Part shown: piece by piece, positions 33,032 to 42,095 of the stretch
How the letters are laid out: each line of letters starts with the position of its first letter
Position numbering within the stretch: position 1 is the first letter of the stretch
Origin: CAKZQX01 sp034435975
GTDB taxonomy: Bacteria; Chloroflexota; Chloroflexia; Chloroflexales; Chloroflexaceae
Assembly: GCA_034435975.1 (NCBI GenBank)
Contig: DAOTWD010000152.1
Coordinates: 1 to 64,000 of the forward strand
Length of the DNA stretch: 64,000 bases
Direction of reading: 5' to 3'
Translations under genes and position numbers: made by a program
The notes under the pieces: generated by a model
The model's database searches: none
The model's input: only the letters and a program-made list of their open reading frames with translations
What the model was told of the DNA's origin: nothing

Positions 33032-33960
33032 CTAAAAACCTGAGTTCGGGATAACGAGACCAGGATCATCATTATCTTGGCTGTCATCGGTGAGCAAAGC
33101 CAGGTTTTCCGGTGGAAGCTTGATCGCTGGCTTTTGCTCCTGATGACAATACGCAATCAGGCCACACACCAGATTGACCAGAAAATTGTTCACACTGCGA
33201 TGCTGTGTGTGCTCAATCTGGGAGATGTTTGTCAATTGATCATTAGATCGTCTCGATACTGGAACGCTTCCGCAGCAACCGTTTCTCCACCAGATTCATG
33301 AGGCGATTCTTCATATTCTTGCGAATGGGGGTCACAAGTTTGAGGCCCTGCTCACACAACTCGGCAAAGAGTTTCTGCGAGATGGAGCCTTTGTCACCCA
33401 AGAGCGGGCCAAAGAGATCCTGGGGCATCTCAGGAACCGGAGTCCGATCGTCGGCATTGCCAGGGGTCAGAAAAAAAGGTCACCAATTCGCCCTGGTCGT
33501 TGACGATCAGATGCAGCTTGAAGCCATAAAACCAACCCATCGAGGGCGTGCTGCGGGCAGCCAGGTCAACAAACACCTGATGACGACTGATGGGTTTGGT
33601 ATGGCAAACGTCGAGCACGGTGGAGTCCACGAAGGAGTTTCCGGTACACTGACCGCGACAAGTCAGAAAAGAAAAGAGAAGCGGTAGGAACACTCGCAGC
33701 ATCAGTTCAACGAAGCGCGTATCGCTCACCAGATTGGGAAACTCACCCTTCAGATGCAGCACGACATCCCCCGGGTCATACGCTTTGAAATTGCGATACG
33801 GCGATTGATGAAAATGGATCAGGATGGTCATGATATCGCTCTCGCTCAGGTGGGGCGTGTGATGATGGCGGGAACCAGTGGCAAGTTGCTGCTGTTTCCA
33901 ACGGGGAGCCAATCCCTGCCAGAAATCATCGACAGCACAGAGCAATTCTGGTAAACTCAT
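33032..33960 (-). pseudogene. IS982-family transposase, two frameshifts
   Basis: DDE transposase of IS982 type: SFVDSTVLDVCHTKPISRH, STPSMGWFYGFKLHLIVNDQGEL, LLGDKGSIS, RKNMKNRLMNLVEKRLLRKRSSIET and ISQIEHTQHRSVNNFLVNLVCGLIAY are found in order but in three frames. The first shift is at a run of seven T (33468-33476 region; six would keep frame), the second is an extra T just after IET (near 33247). About 305 residues if repaired. The T7 run could allow slippage in transcription, but the second lesion argues for inactivation. Confidence 0.85.
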
Positions 33961-34047
33961 GGGTAGATACCGCGTTTTCCTTTCTTGATTGCTTTTGGAA
34001 AGAATACACTATTTTGGCGAGGTATCTACATATCCCGAACTCAGGTT
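33037..34047 (-). mobile_element. IS982-family insertion sequence, 1011 bp
   Basis: Perfect 17-bp terminal inverted repeats: AACCTGAGTTCGGGATA at 33037-33053 and TATCCCGAACTCAGGTT at 34031-34047, enclosing the broken transposase. No target duplication is evident. On its right it cuts into an FtsX-type permease gene, of which only the N-terminus remains, so a deletion or a composite event probably followed insertion. Confidence 0.85.
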
Positions 34048-34234
34048 AGATCGTCGTATGCGCTGGATGCACGGCCGCATAGCTGGTGGACAGATCGTCC
34101 GTCACCAGGAACGCCATCTGCGCAATCGTCCCAATGGCAAAGACGCCCAGGCTAATCGAGAGTACCACCAGCAACGTCCTGGCCTTATTTTGCCACAAGT
34201 CACGCAGAATACTGCGCCAGCGCGGAGAAAGCAT
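34046..34234 (-). pseudogene. N-terminal remnant of an FtsX/MacB-type ABC permease
   Basis: MLSPRWRSILRDLWQNKARTL followed by VVLSISLGVFAIGTIAQMAFL is the typical cytosolic start and first membrane helix of FtsX-family permeases. The frame ends after 62 residues at a TAA created by the junction with the IS982 inverted repeat. The ribosome binding site GAGGTGGG is intact. The rest of the gene is not on the other side of the IS. Confidence 0.8.
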
Positions 34235-34326
34235 CACCCACCTCGCTTCTACCGAGTGTCCACATCCATGCGTTTCTCTGGTAGCATAGCGAACAATAGC
34301 CTGGATTACCACCCGTGGATAAAAGA

Positions 34327-36147
34327 CTATGTGACCAGGGTTTGCTCTATGACACAAGCCTGTGTTGCCTCTTCGTGTTCGAGAAGCGCGAGAAAAACGT
34401 CGACCACATGGGGATCGAAGTGGGTTCCGGCCTGGCTTTGAATATAGGTGCGCACATCGGCGGTTGTCCATCCACGGCGATAGGGCCGATCCGAGCGTAA
34501 GGCATCCCACACATCGACCACTGCAAACAGACGGGCGGCGAGGGGTATCGCTTCGCCTTTCAGGCCATGCGGATAGCCCGTCCCATCCCATTTTTCATGA
34601 TGATAATAGGGAATGTCGAGTGCTGGCTGTAAGAAAGGAATGGGCGACAGCAGATGATAAGCAGTCACTGGATGTTCACGAATGATCATTTGCTCTTCGG
34701 CACTCAGCACTCCTGGTTTCTGAAGAATATGATCGGGCACCGCCATTTTGCCAATGTCGTGCAGCAACGCTCCCCGCCGAATATGCACCAGTTCATCGTT
34801 CGGTAGGCCGATTGCCTGGGCCAGTTTCAGCGTCATTGTTGTAACCCGCTGGCTGTGGCCCTCTGTTTCAGCGTCACGGAGTTCAAGCGCGCGGGCCCAC
34901 CCCGCAATAGTCGCATCATAGGCGATCTCCAGTTTCTGGGTCGTATCGTGCAATTCGTGGAGTAATTCACGGGTTGCCAGCACAATCATCACCTGCCCGG
35001 CCAGTGTATGCAGAAATGTAACCCATTCTGCATCAGGCACGAGCGGCGTACGATGAAATACTTCCAACACCCCTTTGACGTCACCCTTGATCAACAACGG
35101 TATGCTATAACAGACATTGAATCCTTCGGCTTGCAGAAAGGTGCTGCGCAAAGAGCAGTTGGGACATTGATGCGTATCAGGAACACAACGGAACTGACAC
35201 TGCAGCAAGGTGCATGCAGCACAATCGACTGCCAGACAGAGGTGCGTCTCGTGCGGAAGGATAGTACGAAATCCCTGTCCGGCAATATAATCGAATGCCT
35301 GGGTAGAGGGATTGAAGAGCCGGATGCCCACTGCGTCAACCTCAAGACTCGTTCGGATCAAATCCACAACCATCGTCAGCGTTGCCCGTAGATCAAGATG
35401 AGAAATGATGGTCATATCGATCTGGCGCAACGTTGCCAGTCGCTGGATCTGGCGTTGCAGATTATGTTCCAGCACATGCAGGCGTGCCAGTGACTCTTCG
35501 AGATGTCTGGTACTGATCATCTGCTGGTCGGCAATCCGTGTAAACACATTACCAACCTGTGCCGCAATAGTTTCGAGCATCAAACGGGTCATCGTTGGGA
35601 ATAGCTGATATGTACGTGAAGCGATTTGCAAGACTGCTCGTATCTGGCCCTTCTGATCCTGTATCGGGAAGACTTCCAGCGTCAATACCCCTTCATTCCG
35701 TAGTTTCTCCGGGATGGGCTGAAGAGAGACCGAATATGTATCAGACGACGACAGGTTGTGCTGGATCAGGTCGGCTTGCCACGCGGTATAGGTATAGGCA
35801 GCGATGGTCGCAACCAGTTGGGCTGACCAGCCATGATGCATAACCAGCTGCAGATCACCTGTTTGCAGATCAACCAGATACATACCGGCACCATCAATAC
35901 CCTCTATCTGCATGACGGCGTGCATCATCTGCTGCAATGCCTCTTCCTGGTTGCTGGTTGTACGCAAAGCAATGGCCAGATCGCGCTGGATGGATAGGCG
36001 GTGAAGGTCATCGAGAGCAACCGTGTCTGTGGATTGAGCGCGGGAAAGAGTATCTTTAGCAGCAGATGGGCAGTCATTACGATTCAGGATCTGTGGATAC
36101 AGAGCCACTGACGGTGTGTGAGCGCGTACGTTCCACAACGGATTCAT
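34327..36147 (-). CDS. Cyclic-di-GMP phosphodiesterase-like protein: two GAF domains plus HD-GYP
   Basis: 606 aa from ATG 36147. First GAF near residues 50-200, a coiled-coil linker (HLEESLARLHVLEHNLQRQIQ), second GAF near 250-410, then HD-GYP (450-600) with HSQRV, HDIGKMAVPDHILQKPG, HHEKWDGTGYPHGLKG and RPYRRG all intact, so hydrolysis of cyclic-di-GMP is expected. The second GAF carries a Cys-rich insert (CLAVDCAACTLLQCQFRC, CPNC) that could bind metal or sense redox. No receiver domain. Cytosolic, no membrane helix. Monocistronic. Confidence 0.9.
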   Translation of the reverse strand: MNPLWNVRAHTPSVALYPQILNRNDCPSAAKDTLSRAQSTDTVALDDLHRLSIQRDLAIALRTTSNQEEALQQMMHAVMQIEGIDGAGMYLVDLQTGDLQLVMHHGWSAQLVATIAAYTYTAWQADLIQHNLSSSDTYSVSLQPIPEKLRNEGVLTLEVFPIQDQKGQIRAVLQIASRTYQLFPTMTRLMLETIAAQVGNVFTRIADQQMISTRHLEESLARLHVLEHNLQRQIQRLATLRQIDMTIISHLDLRATLTMVVDLIRTSLEVDAVGIRLFNPSTQAFDYIAGQGFRTILPHETHLCLAVDCAACTLLQCQFRCVPDTHQCPNCSLRSTFLQAEGFNVCYSIPLLIKGDVKGVLEVFHRTPLVPDAEWVTFLHTLAGQVMIVLATRELLHELHDTTQKLEIAYDATIAGWARALELRDAETEGHSQRVTTMTLKLAQAIGLPNDELVHIRRGALLHDIGKMAVPDHILQKPGVLSAEEQMIIREHPVTAYHLLSPIPFLQPALDIPYYHHEKWDGTGYPHGLKGEAIPLAARLFAVVDVWDALRSDRPYRRGWTTADVRTYIQSQAGTHFDPHVVDVFLALLEHEEATQACVIEQTLVT

Positions 36148-36491
36148 TGTTCTTCTTCTTTCTGAGACTCTCAGTCTGGCAACAAATGAAAACAGCGTAC
36201 AATCAGGATCTGATATAGCAGAGACGAAATGTATCAGCCCTGAATCCGCCTTCTCCTCCACTCATTTTTCGTCGCTTTATGGACAGAACACATGCGGCGC
36301 ATGCCCTGTCTATTGGTGTAACATTTAATCAGTTGTGATGTGCCAACGTCACGACCGTAACCGTTCCGGTGGAATGATCTGGAGGGGAAGTGCCCCTTCA
36401 GGCTTGTTGCGGGTTTTTTATGGGCACAACCCCATAACCCCGCTGGCGAAAGTCTTCCTGCGCGGGTACGTACAACTCGTGCAGAGTTGCT
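36148..36491. other. Intergenic region with imperfect hairpin
   Basis: Upstream of the HD-GYP gene. GCGGGTTTTTTATGGG faces CCCCATAACCCCGC (about 36406-36443), an imperfect hairpin. No gene supported. Confidence 0.3.
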
Positions 36492-36525
36492 CTACCCTTA
36501 TGCCTTGCACAAGGCATAAGGGTAG
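36492..36525. terminator. Perfect 15-bp hairpin
   Basis: CTACCCTTATGCCTT (36492-36506), loop GCAC, AAGGCATAAGGGTAG (36511-36525). It lies in the long gap between the HD-GYP gene and efp; there is no T-run, so it may be a structural or regulatory element instead of a terminator. From here to efp (36526-37043) I see no gene. Confidence 0.45.
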
Positions 36526-37043
36526 CATACTATAAGAAACCGGTTTCATGAAGACAGAAATAGTCAAGATTCAGAAAAAATTTAGGAGTTTTTTGAAGAT
36601 CTGCGTCTGGGATATACGTCCTGTATGGTACTTGCCAGATGCTGTGCCCCGATCGTAATCGCCAGCCAGGTGTCTTGATCCAATACTTTTTGTCAAGTAT
36701 TTGCAAAGCATTTGTACACCTTTTGTATTATACCCCCGATTGTCTACCAGAACAAGAGGGAGGGAGATTGCAATTATATAAGGTGTATGGCGAAGTATGC
36801 TTGCCTGGTATGCAGGCGATCATATTTGTCGAGAACGATCGTTTCTCAGACAACGACAGGAAACTCTTCCTGTTGCAGAAGACCTTTCTATCTGGCTCAA
36901 CCGGTTTTTAGGCGTAGGTTGGCCGGGTGCGACGCGAAGTGCCAGTACCTGACGGTGGGCGATACAAGGATCGTGCCCCCGTACCTGGCCCAGAGGATGT
37001 ACCGTGGATCTGGCTGCGGGATAAGCGGATACCAGGACTTAAC

Positions 37044-37619
37044 TTACTCGCGCACGCGCTCCATATACTCCCCGGTGCGTGTGTCAATTTTGATCAAATC
37101 TCCCTCGTTCACAAAGCCGGGGACGTTGATTACCGCGCCCGTCTCCAGCGTAGCGGGCTTGCTAATGTCCGTTGCTGTATCACCGCGCACAGCGGTGGTC
37201 GTTTCGACGACCGTCAGTACCACAAAGGTTGGTAGTTCGACACCGATCAGGGTATTGGTGTCATCATCAAAGACCAGATAAGCCGTCTCGTTGTCTTTCA
37301 AAAAACGCGCGTTGTCACCAACCATATCGGCTGTTACAGACAACTGTTCAAATGTCTCATTATCCATAAACACAAAACTGTCACCATCTTGATACAGAAA
37401 TTGCATGGGCCGATTCTCAATACGCACAATCTCAATGTCGGAGCCGGCCCGCACCCGATCTTCAATCACCTTGCCTGTTGTCAGTCCCTTCAGCTTCATG
37501 CGCACAAAAGCCCGCCAGTTCCCGGGACTGACATGCTGAAAGTCAACGACTTGATAGAGTTCACCATTATAGCGAATCACCATACCGTTGCGCAGATCTG
37601 AAGTTGTTCCAGAAGCCAT
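37044..37619 (-). CDS. efp: Translation elongation factor P
   Basis: 191 aa in the usual three beta-barrel domains; relieves ribosome stalling at polyproline by contacting the peptidyl-tRNA CCA end. Domain 1 TTSDLRNGMVIRYNGELYQVVDFQHVSPGNWRAFV, later NETAYLVFDDDTNTLIGVELP, and C-terminal GDLIKIDTRTGEYMERV all fit. The tip residue that is normally Lys or Arg (position 34) is Asn, followed by Trp35 and Arg36 (PGNWRAF), so the known lysylation or rhamnosylation cannot occur at position 34. AAAGGAG lies 8 bases before the ATG. Confidence 0.96.
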   Translation of the reverse strand: MASGTTSDLRNGMVIRYNGELYQVVDFQHVSPGNWRAFVRMKLKGLTTGKVIEDRVRAGSDIEIVRIENRPMQFLYQDGDSFVFMDNETFEQLSVTADMVGDNARFLKDNETAYLVFDDDTNTLIGVELPTFVVLTVVETTTAVRGDTATDISKPATLETGAVINVPGFVNEGDLIKIDTRTGEYMERVRE

Positions 37620-37723
37620 ATATAAATCTCCTTTATCTTCTACCGGTCACCTGTCAGCGAATGAACCCAATGATCCCTTTCCTGTTCGGGGAGCAGCGAG
37701 CATAGCGCGAGCGTCCAGACCAG

Positions 37724-38794
37724 TTACTGGTCACGTCCACACATCCACCACCAGATCGCCCGCCACATCGCCCGCACATATCGATCCAGTGTCAGCAAGA
37801 TGATACCAACCACCATCAGCGGAATGCCAATCCACAGTGTGGTGATAATTGTATCATGATGAAAGCCAGGCAAGTTTGGTACCAACCAGAGGCACAACGC
37901 TCCGCTATAGCCTGTCCAGCGGGCCTTAATGCCAATCATCAACGCCAGCGTGAGCAGTGCCAGCGGCCAGCCGGCGGGCTGGGTTGGGATCTGGCCCATC
38001 AGTAAGGGCCAGATCAGCAGCACTGCCCCCAGCAGTGCCAGCGCCATCGCCAGTATGCGCCGACCGCCGACTGGTTGTTCAAACCGTTGCACTGGTCTGG
38101 TTAAGGCCGCTGGAGGTGATGGCAAAAGGGTGTCGAGATCTCTCGGAAACGGATAGCTGGTGGATACCTTTGAAGCTTCCTGACTTGCTGCAGATGCCTC
38201 GTCATAGAACAAATGCACGATCAACCCCAGTTCATCCTGTTCTGCTCGTGCCAGGAACGCATCGAGCGTCCATGATAGTTCACTCTGTCTGCCTGTCGCT
38301 GTCAGATGTGCAGGTGAACTGTCGTGTTCGACCAGCAGGTGACGAATCTGCTGCGGTGTCAGTTCCACATGCGCTGTCGTGTGAAAGACCAACGGGTTGC
38401 AAGGTGGCAGCGGGTGCTGTTGGACCGTCAGCGCCGTACACAACAAATCATAGACTCGCGCGCCTCGCACCGGGTCGATCAGCAGCGCATCACGGAGCGT
38501 CAATAAACCCAGCGCTCGTTGCATCCACGCCTGCAGCAGGGAGTGCAATTCCTGGCGTTGCTCAGCATTCAAGAGCCGCAGGTCTGGTGCTGACCCTGCC
38601 CGCTGCTGATCCGGGAGTCGCTCTGCTGTCTCAGTTCCTGCCAGTACCAAAGCGTCCAATCGTTGTGGTGACCAGTCACGCAACACTTCTCGCACACGCT
38701 GGCGTTGGTAGGCAATTAAGAGCGCTGCTGGCTGCTGCAGCAGCGGCTGTTGCTCTTTTCCCTGTGGTGATACCTTACTCATTGTCTTCAGCAT
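37724..38794 (-). CDS. Unrecognised protein with C-terminal membrane helices
   Basis: 356 aa. The N-terminal 250 residues are soluble, Leu/Gln/Arg-rich and helical, with no motif I recognise. The last 110 residues hold about four hydrophobic segments (RRILAMALALLGAVLLIWPLL, WPLALLTLALMIGI, GALCLWLVPNLPGF, TLWIGIPLMVVGIILLTL) and end in a Trp/Arg-rich tail WRAIWWWMCGRDQ. The start overlaps the end of the HAD phosphatase gene by 20 bases (ATG 38794; ATG 38782 is an alternative), so it is the last gene of an argS-HAD-membrane protein operon. Confidence 0.7.
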   Translation of the reverse strand: MLKTMSKVSPQGKEQQPLLQQPAALLIAYQRQRVREVLRDWSPQRLDALVLAGTETAERLPDQQRAGSAPDLRLLNAEQRQELHSLLQAWMQRALGLLTLRDALLIDPVRGARVYDLLCTALTVQQHPLPPCNPLVFHTTAHVELTPQQIRHLLVEHDSSPAHLTATGRQSELSWTLDAFLARAEQDELGLIVHLFYDEASAASQEASKVSTSYPFPRDLDTLLPSPPAALTRPVQRFEQPVGGRRILAMALALLGAVLLIWPLLMGQIPTQPAGWPLALLTLALMIGIKARWTGYSGALCLWLVPNLPGFHHDTIITTLWIGIPLMVVGIILLTLDRYVRAMWRAIWWWMCGRDQ

Positions 38795-39593
38795 ACTCGT
38801 CTACAGATTGCCAGGCTGCAAGCAATTGTGGCAGCCCTTCGAAAACGGCATCGGGCTGATGCGACGTTGTCTCCAGTTCAGCGCGTCCTGTTACTCCACT
38901 GAGCATGAGAACGCTACGCAGACCGGCCTGACGTGCGCCGGCAATATCCGTGTCGAGCCGGTCACCAATCATCAGAGTATGCTCTGGCACACTCTCGAGC
39001 AACTCCAGTGCAATCCGAAACATCGTCGGTTGGGGTTTGCCAATCACCAGCGGTTCCACACCGGTAGCGGTCTGAAGCGCCGCCATAATCGCGCCTGCGC
39101 CTGGTATGAGCCCCTGTTCGGTAGGGAAGGTACGGTCTGGATTGGTTGCGATAAAGTGCGCCCCATGCCGAATCGCCAGGCAGCCCAGTTTGAGTTTCTC
39201 GTACGTGAGGTCAAAGTCAGCGCCCTGAACAACCAGTTGTGGCCGCTCTGCCTGGGGTACAAAATAGCCATCGTCGAACAGTGCTTCGGTCAGGCCACGC
39301 ATCCCAATCGCATAGATCGTGGTGCCCGGCGGATAGTTGTCCCGTACGTAGCGATTGGTAACCAGTGCCGACGTGAGCACGCGCGCGCCGGGTATGGCAA
39401 TCCCCATCTCTGCCAGTTTCTGCTCATACTGCTGCGGCGTCATCGTGGCATTGTTGGTAATACAGGCATAGGCAATGTTACGTCGTTGACAAAACTCCAG
39501 GATTTCGGGTACACCCGGCAACCTGGTTTTCCCACGATACAACACGCCATCCATGTCAAATAGAAGTGTGCGGATAGATGCGAAGTCGAGCAT
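38775..39593 (-). CDS. HAD-superfamily phosphatase, NagD/p-nitrophenylphosphatase type
   Basis: 272 aa from ATG 39593. HAD motif I FDMDGVLYRG (nucleophile Asp plus acid Asp), motif II ITNNA, motif III Lys in IGKPQPTMF, motif IV MIGDRLDTDIAGARQAG; the C2 cap of NagD-type enzymes lies between II and III. Such enzymes hydrolyse small phosphates (nucleotides, phosphoglycolate, sugar phosphates); the substrate is not determinable. The start codon follows the argS stop after a single base (TAA-T-ATG), so translation is coupled to argS. The longer upstream frame is antisense to nothing but argS and is rejected. Confidence 0.88.
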   Translation of the reverse strand: MLDFASIRTLLFDMDGVLYRGKTRLPGVPEILEFCQRRNIAYACITNNATMTPQQYEQKLAEMGIAIPGARVLTSALVTNRYVRDNYPPGTTIYAIGMRGLTEALFDDGYFVPQAERPQLVVQGADFDLTYEKLKLGCLAIRHGAHFIATNPDRTFPTEQGLIPGAGAIMAALQTATGVEPLVIGKPQPTMFRIALELLESVPEHTLMIGDRLDTDIAGARQAGLRSVLMLSGVTGRAELETTSHQPDAVFEGLPQLLAAWQSVDEYAEDNE

Positions 39594-39594
39594 A

Positions 39595-41361
39595 TTACAT
39601 CCGTTCAGGCGTGGTGATACCCAGCAAGTGCAGGCCATTTTTGAGCGCCTGGGCAGTGGCGGCCACCAGTGCCAGTCGTGCCGTACGCAAGGCAGATGTT
39701 CCGGCTTTGAGAACCGAACACTGCTCAAAGAACACGCTAAACTCGCGTGCCGTGGTATAACACCAGTCGGCAATCACGAAGGGCGCATAGCGTGTGCCCG
39801 CTTCGCGTGTGGCCTCAGGCAGCCGCGCCAGATGTTTGATCAAGTGCTGCTCTGCCGGATGGGTCAGGAGTTCCAGACACTGCTCCTCAGAGAGTTGAAA
39901 CTCTTGTTCGGCCTGTGCAACATCTGTATCGGCGTCTTGCACCGCACGGCGGAGAATGGAACGACAGCGGGCATAAGAATACTGCAGATAAGCGGCGCTA
40001 TTCCCTTCAACCGAGAGCATCCGCTCCCAATCGAGCGTAATATTGCGTCGCGGATCTTGATAGAGATCGTTGTAGATCACCGCCCCGATACCAATCGCTT
40101 CGGCCACACGGTCTTTTTCTGCCGCTGACAGATCCGGGTTCTTCTGTTCAACAATAGTGCGGGCACGAGCTACAGCATCATCAAGGAGCGCCTGGAGATA
40201 CACCATATTACCCTTGCGCGTCGACAGTGGTTGCCCATCGGTACCAAAAATCGTCCCAAACGGAACATGCACCAGATCGACGTCAGGTGGGACGTAACGC
40301 ATCGCCCGTGCAGCCGCAAAAAGTTGGCGGAAGTGGAGTTCCTGACGTTGTTCGACCACATAGATAATTTTGGTGGGTGCGAATGTCTCCTGACGATACT
40401 TGATTGTCGCCAGATCGCGTGTCTGATACAGCGTTCCACCGTCTGAACGTTGCAGTAAAAATGTTGGCAGCCCCTGATCAGCAGGTTCGACCACGACCGC
40501 GCCACCAGGATCGCGATAGGCCACCCCGCTGTCGAGTGCATCTTGAATCACGCCCGCCAGCAGCGGCTCATAGAAACTCTCGCCCAGCGTATGATCAAAC
40601 TGCACGCCCAGTCGATCATAATTCCGTTGATTTGCCGCCAGGGTGGTTTCGACACACCACTGCCAGAGCGCACGTGCCTCGGCATCACCCTGTTCCAGGA
40701 GCAACGAACACCGCCGCGCCTCGTCATCAAGTTCAGGTCTGATTTGCATCTCAGCGCTATATCGGGCATATAATGCCTCAAGTTGTCCCAATTGTTCTTC
40801 CGTGTGCGCCTCTGGCCGCCCATAGCGCTTGATCGCCGCGAGCAAAACCCCGAATTGCTTACCCCAGTCACCCAGGTGATTATCACCAATAACGTGATAG
40901 CCCAGTGCCCGAAAGATATGAACCAGCGCCTGGCCAATAATTGTGCTGCGGATATGGCCGACATGCATACGTTTGGCAACATTGGGCGAGGAATAGTCTA
41001 TCACAATCGTTGCCCCGGCACCGCGATCATCGTGACCATAGCGGTCACCATAGGTCAGAATTTCAATAATGACGGCGCGCGCCAGGCGGGCCGGGTCAAA
41101 CGTGAAGTTGAGAAATGGCCCGCTCGCCGCTACCGTCCCCACCAGTGTATCCGGCGCACGCTGCACGCTGCTGACCAGTTCCTGGGCCAGGGCTGATGGC
41201 ACGAGACCAAGTGCCCTGGCCGCCCGGAAGACTGGGAATGCCAGGTCAGCCAGAATATTGGCTCGTGGCGTCTGGAGTTCGATCAGTGCCTCAGGCACCT
41301 TCTGGGTTGACCGTATCGCAGTCTCAACCTCCCGAACAAAACGATCAAGAACATAATCCAT
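39595..41361 (-). CDS. argS: Arginyl-tRNA synthetase
   Basis: 588 aa class Ia synthetase. Additional N-terminal domain (residues 1-110), signature HIGH as HVGHIRS in SSPNVAKRMHVGHIRSTIIG, and the KMSKS equivalent as LSTRKGN (GQPLSTRKGNMVYLQ). The C-terminal DALR anticodon-binding domain contains AAYLQYSYARCRSILRRA and ends LHLLGITTPERM. AGGAG lies six bases before the ATG. Coupled to the downstream HAD phosphatase gene. Confidence 0.96.
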   Translation of the reverse strand: MDYVLDRFVREVETAIRSTQKVPEALIELQTPRANILADLAFPVFRAARALGLVPSALAQELVSSVQRAPDTLVGTVAASGPFLNFTFDPARLARAVIIEILTYGDRYGHDDRGAGATIVIDYSSPNVAKRMHVGHIRSTIIGQALVHIFRALGYHVIGDNHLGDWGKQFGVLLAAIKRYGRPEAHTEEQLGQLEALYARYSAEMQIRPELDDEARRCSLLLEQGDAEARALWQWCVETTLAANQRNYDRLGVQFDHTLGESFYEPLLAGVIQDALDSGVAYRDPGGAVVVEPADQGLPTFLLQRSDGGTLYQTRDLATIKYRQETFAPTKIIYVVEQRQELHFRQLFAAARAMRYVPPDVDLVHVPFGTIFGTDGQPLSTRKGNMVYLQALLDDAVARARTIVEQKNPDLSAAEKDRVAEAIGIGAVIYNDLYQDPRRNITLDWERMLSVEGNSAAYLQYSYARCRSILRRAVQDADTDVAQAEQEFQLSEEQCLELLTHPAEQHLIKHLARLPEATREAGTRYAPFVIADWCYTTAREFSVFFEQCSVLKAGTSALRTARLALVAATAQALKNGLHLLGITTPERM

Positions 41362-41682
41362 GCCGGACTCCTAACCTGGGGACATCATTGCGACTGTTTG
41401 TCTTCTCAGTATATGCGTAGTGCGGGTTTGTTGCAAACGCGAGTCGCTGGTAGGAAAATTGTAAACCGATCTTCATCTTAATCCTCTTGATTGCAATGGT
41501 TGTATATGGTACATTATGGCGCAGTACTGGCATTCACATGATACGACGTACGTGGTAGCTTGAATCCCAGGCCCTTTTCGTCTGTGGCAGCCGCGAAGTG
41601 CGACACCGTCCTGTTCTGGCGAAGGCGATACCTATCTGGTCGTGGAGAACCGCGTCACTCGTGTTCCATGAAAAGAACCCTC
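41362..41682. other. Intergenic region without supported features
   Basis: Between the argS start and the kinase remnant. A plus-strand frame is open from 41560 but its first 40 codons do not look like a kinase. The argS promoter must lie here, but no clear boxes were identified. Confidence 0.35.
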
Positions 41683-41925
41683 TATACGGGTATTGGTATT
41701 CCCCGCGCGTTACAAGGCCAGATCTTTCAAGAATTCTGTCAGGTTCACGGCAGTCGTAACCGGGCACACGGAACTGGCCTGGGATTGTCAATTGTGCGGC
41801 ATCTGGTAGAAGCGCATGGCGGGCATATTCAGGTTGAAAGTGCCCCCGATGTGGGCAGTACCTTTACCTTACCCATTGCGCTGGAGCCAGTCGATGAGCG
41901 AAATAATGATGTGTTTCTGTCGTAG
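41683..41925 (+). pseudogene. C-terminal ATPase fragment of a sensor histidine kinase
   Basis: The frame encodes TGIGIPRALQGQIFQEF.. then GTGLGLSIVRHLVEAHGG and VGSTFTLPI: G1 and G2 ATP-binding boxes of a HATPase_c domain. The H-box, N-box and any input domain are missing, and the frame upstream is unrelated, so this is a 5'-truncated remnant. It is a paralogue of the kinase domain of the gene that follows 170 bases downstream. Confidence 0.65.
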
Positions 41926-42095
41926 GAATTGTATGCGTAGGAGCGGTACGTGTTCACCCGTATCTGGGAGCACAAGCATTTTGCCCTCGTGTCCCGCAGC
42001 GCCACAAGGGCGGGATGCCCGCACTTCCAGCCCGCGCTACCAGGCTGGCATTCTACCCCAAAGATGAACAGTTACCAGGAGAGAATAATCAGCCG

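Noticed and set aside
33468..33476. Programmed frameshift in the IS982 transposase
   Set aside because: The required shift is +1, and a second independent one-base insertion downstream also breaks the frame, so decay is the simpler reading, though slippage at T7 is possible.
36639..37281. Plus-strand open frames between the hairpin and efp
   Set aside because: They overlap the efp gene in antisense or lack ribosome binding sites, and their products look random.
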